Assembly: GCA_023431285.1 (NCBI GenBank)
Contig: JAEYXN010000315.1
Location: 1 to 6,567 of the forward strand
From: Bacteroidota bacterium
GTDB lineage: Bacteria; Bacteroidota; Bacteroidia; Cytophagales; Cyclobacteriaceae
Direction: 5' to 3'
DNA length: 6,567 nt
In this document: positions 5,062-6,567 of the stretch, in pieces
Layout: every line of letters begins with the position of its first letter
How positions within the stretch are numbered: the first letter of the stretch is position 1
Position numbers and translations under genes: made by a program
Notes under the pieces: model-generated
Database searches by the model: none
What the model was told of the DNA's origin: nothing
The model's input: only the letters and a program-made list of their open reading frames with translations

Positions 5062-5606
5062 TGTGTATTGGTTCGAATCGTAAAACACAGGGCTTATTGA
5101 AACTTATCTTCGCAGTAGAAAGCATTTTACCTTTTTTGACAGGATTAGCGCTATTCGTCTCTGCCATCAGTTGCAATAAGACACCCTCAGATGAAAAACA
5201 ACTGTTTTCAGATGTAGACACCATTACATTCTCCAACGGAGAAACGGTTCACCCTTTTTCATATATAAAGCCAAACGAAAAAGGATGGAAGGTAGTGATC
5301 GAAATTTCAGGGGACGATCTTGAAAACGGATCTCACAATATCTCAGGCCGAAAACTTTCTTCGAACGCATCCGCGGTACTGACGCGAATCAGTCAGTGGG
5401 CCTTTACCTACGAAGGTGGTGATCTCGCCACCGTTACAAGCAGCATCGTTGTTTACAAAGACGAAACGCTCGTTGATCAGCATGGAATTGTTCTGAATAA
5501 TGAAACAATAGGATTGCAATCAATCAAATATGGTTGGATCACTCCGAAGAACCCGGAGGAGATCATTACAACGATCCGGCTGATGGAACAGAAGTCGTTT
5601 GATTGA
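5061..5606 (+). CDS. Putative lipoprotein of unknown function
   Basis: I do not recognise a family. The 181-residue protein has an N-terminal hydrophobic stretch (about residues 12-37) ending in VSAISC, where Cys38 fits the broad lipoprotein-signal pattern (small residue before Cys, no charge near it), though the -3 residue is Ala rather than the favoured Leu. The mature part (NKTPSDEKQLF...) is polar and looks strand-rich, with GWKVVIEISGDD and SSIVVYKDETLV segments. It would be lipid-anchored and exported, cell surface or periplasmic. The ATG at 5061 overlaps the dehydrogenase TGA by one base (TGATG), indicating translational coupling. That start gives an unusually long 37-residue signal with Glu20 inside it; a TTG at 5097 (MKLIFAVES) would give a more normal 25-residue one. 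It ends 6 bp before a convergent gene, with no terminator between. Confidence 0.7.
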   Translation: MCIGSNRKTQGLLKLIFAVESILPFLTGLALFVSAISCNKTPSDEKQLFSDVDTITFSNGETVHPFSYIKPNEKGWKVVIEISGDDLENGSHNISGRKLSSNASAVLTRISQWAFTYEGGDLATVTSSIVVYKDETLVDQHGIVLNNETIGLQSIKYGWITPKNPEEIITTIRLMEQKSFD

Positions 5607-5612
5607 AGGGAA

Positions 5613-6567
5613 TTACTCTGACCGTGCAGTACAGCAGATACCAATAATCAGATTCCGGCACACCTCCATCTCGAGATCACGGTTGTCTACGATGTCGGAA
5701 ACCCCATAGTGAACCAGGTGATCCGGGACAAGTCTTGTTTCGCGGAGAGGCGTATCCAAATGATAGGATGCCAGCGGTAGCGAGATTCTCAATCCTGACT
5801 GAGGCAATATTAGCGTAGTTTCTCCAAGGTCGCAGCTTCCATGGAATGAAGCATCAAGTTCCTGTCCGACAATCACAGCACGCTTATGAGTCTGCAGGAA
5901 CTTCGCAAGATCAACTCCCGCGGAGGAGGTTCCTCCATTTACGAGGATGAACAGGTTACCCGCGTAAGGCGAAGAGGACGGAATAATCGGGTTCAGCATT
6001 GGGTGTGCTTTAAGATATGGGGTGCTGTCCGACCTCGTGATGTTGCTACGGAAATGAGCTGCAGCCTCATTAAAGGGTCTTCGACCAACCCGGAGAACGT
6101 TGTATGCTGCGTGGTCTTTCGAAGCTGGTGTGATGCGATGGAAATACTTTTGCGGTGATCCACTGAGGTGCGACAACAGGACAGGAGCAAAGCTTTCTTT
6201 AAACCGGCCATTATCGCGGAGGTCCAGTACGACGTTTGTATGACCGGATTTCCGAACCAGCTTAAACGCTGAACTAAGAAGGGACGAAAATTCATGATCA
6301 GATAAGTGTTCCGGAGGGGAGATTACCATCGTCTGGATGGAGTCGGCGACACGGAGGATGTCGTGTTCTCCGGAGGAATGAACATTGAAGTTCGCCGCTG
6401 CGAAAGTGTACGTATTCGTCTGACGGGTTTTGTAATTTTTGAGAGCAAGCGCGAACGAATCGGTTTGGACAAAGTTTGAATTGTACAGGGGTGCGAAATG
6501 TTTTCCAAGAGAATAGTCTTTTGCATCTTCTGAGTCCCCTTCGGTAAAGGCACGGTTGTGTAACGAA
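5613..6567 (-). CDS. S41 family peptidase (C-terminal processing protease-like), 5' end beyond the window
   Basis: The open frame runs without a stop from the right edge (first whole codon 6566-6564) to the TAA at 5615-5613, giving 317 visible residues. An internal ATG at 6329 is not the start, because coding sequence with consistent character continues upstream (for example TNTYTFAAANFNVHSSGEHD). The C-terminal half is a peptidase S41 core: strand and loop NVVLDLRDNGR, then LFILVNGGTSSAG with the probable nucleophile Ser at visible residue 215 (codon 5924-5922), then VIVGQE, TLILPQSGLRISLPLASY and LVPDHLV, in the order seen in Bacteroidota S41 enzymes. Two departures: the usual GGG after LR.N is GRF, and the Gly-rich loop after VGE is LDASFHGSCD. 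These may mean altered or lost activity. Signal peptide and any PDZ domain would lie outside the window. Its 3' end faces the lipoprotein gene. Confidence 0.8.
   Translation of the reverse strand, partial: SLHNRAFTEGDSEDAKDYSLGKHFAPLYNSNFVQTDSFALALKNYKTRQTNTYTFAAANFNVHSSGEHDILRVADSIQTMVISPPEHLSDHEFSSLLSSAFKLVRKSGHTNVVLDLRDNGRFKESFAPVLLSHLSGSPQKYFHRITPASKDHAAYNVLRVGRRPFNEAAAHFRSNITRSDSTPYLKAHPMLNPIIPSSSPYAGNLFILVNGGTSSAGVDLAKFLQTHKRAVIVGQELDASFHGSCDLGETTLILPQSGLRISLPLASYHLDTPLRETRLVPDHLVHYGVSDIVDNRDLEMEVCRNLIIGICCTARSE

Noticed and set aside
6327..6329. ATG at 6329 as the start of the S41 peptidase
   Set aside because: The frame is open for a further 79 codons to the window edge and the core fold needs residues upstream, so this Met is internal.
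6323..6553. Minus-strand 76-codon ORF at the right edge
   Set aside because: It is out of frame with the S41 peptidase, whose frame stays open to the edge and encodes protein of consistent character; the 76-codon product is basic, Ser/Thr/Pro-rich and featureless.
1..6567. A mobile element, CRISPR, toxin-antitoxin or defence system
   Set aside because: No transposase, integrase, terminal repeats, att-like duplications, Cas, or paired toxin/antitoxin genes are visible; the recognised genes are metabolic, repair or envelope functions.

Overview
The window looks like ordinary chromosomal DNA from a Bacteroidota bacterium, plausibly of the Chitinophagaceae or Cytophagales type. The reasons are: genes lack good Shine-Dalgarno sequences and have AT-rich leaders; several TAnnTTTG-like -7 elements, the usual Bacteroidota promoter signature, lie upstream of genes; and several proteins have a Bacteroidota flavour (an SRAP protein with an IHNTKQRMP motif, an S41 peptidase with an NGGTSSAG signature, a putative lipoprotein). 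The phylum call is inference, and no rRNA or other marker gene is present.

Layout, left to right. Positions 1-233 hold no supported gene but contain two tandem stem-loops. A small highly charged ORF (255-446, +) converges on a DUF302 gene (497-919, -), whose intrinsic terminator overlaps the small ORF's stop codon. After an intergenic stretch with strong palindromes (about 920-1197) comes a large minus-strand gene (1198-2733) for a citramalate synthase-type enzyme of the LeuA/CimA family. A 198-bp divergent promoter region with inverted repeats and facing -7 boxes separates it from an SRAP/HMCES-type DNA-protein crosslinking gene (2932-3678, +), which ends in a strong, partly bidirectional terminator hairpin. 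Next is a likely plus-strand operon: a 54-residue coiled-coil-like protein (3886-4050), a D-2-hydroxyacid dehydrogenase (4114-5061) and a lipoprotein-like protein (5061-5606) that overlaps the dehydrogenase stop by one base. Only 6 bp further on, a convergent S41-family peptidase gene (5613 to beyond the right edge, -) begins; its 5' end is outside the window.

The genes do not form one obvious pathway. The best-supported functional statement is that the LeuA-like enzyme is a feedback-regulated (R)-citramalate synthase, giving the cell a pyruvate-based route to isoleucine: the residues that set pyruvate choice and isoleucine binding in the Leptospira enzyme are all retained. The SRAP protein is a genome-maintenance protein for abasic sites in single-stranded DNA. 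The dehydrogenase probably reduces hydroxypyruvate, glyoxylate or a related 2-keto acid. I found no phage, transposon, CRISPR, toxin-antitoxin or defence system; the noteworthy points are regulatory architecture and three small or unknown proteins.
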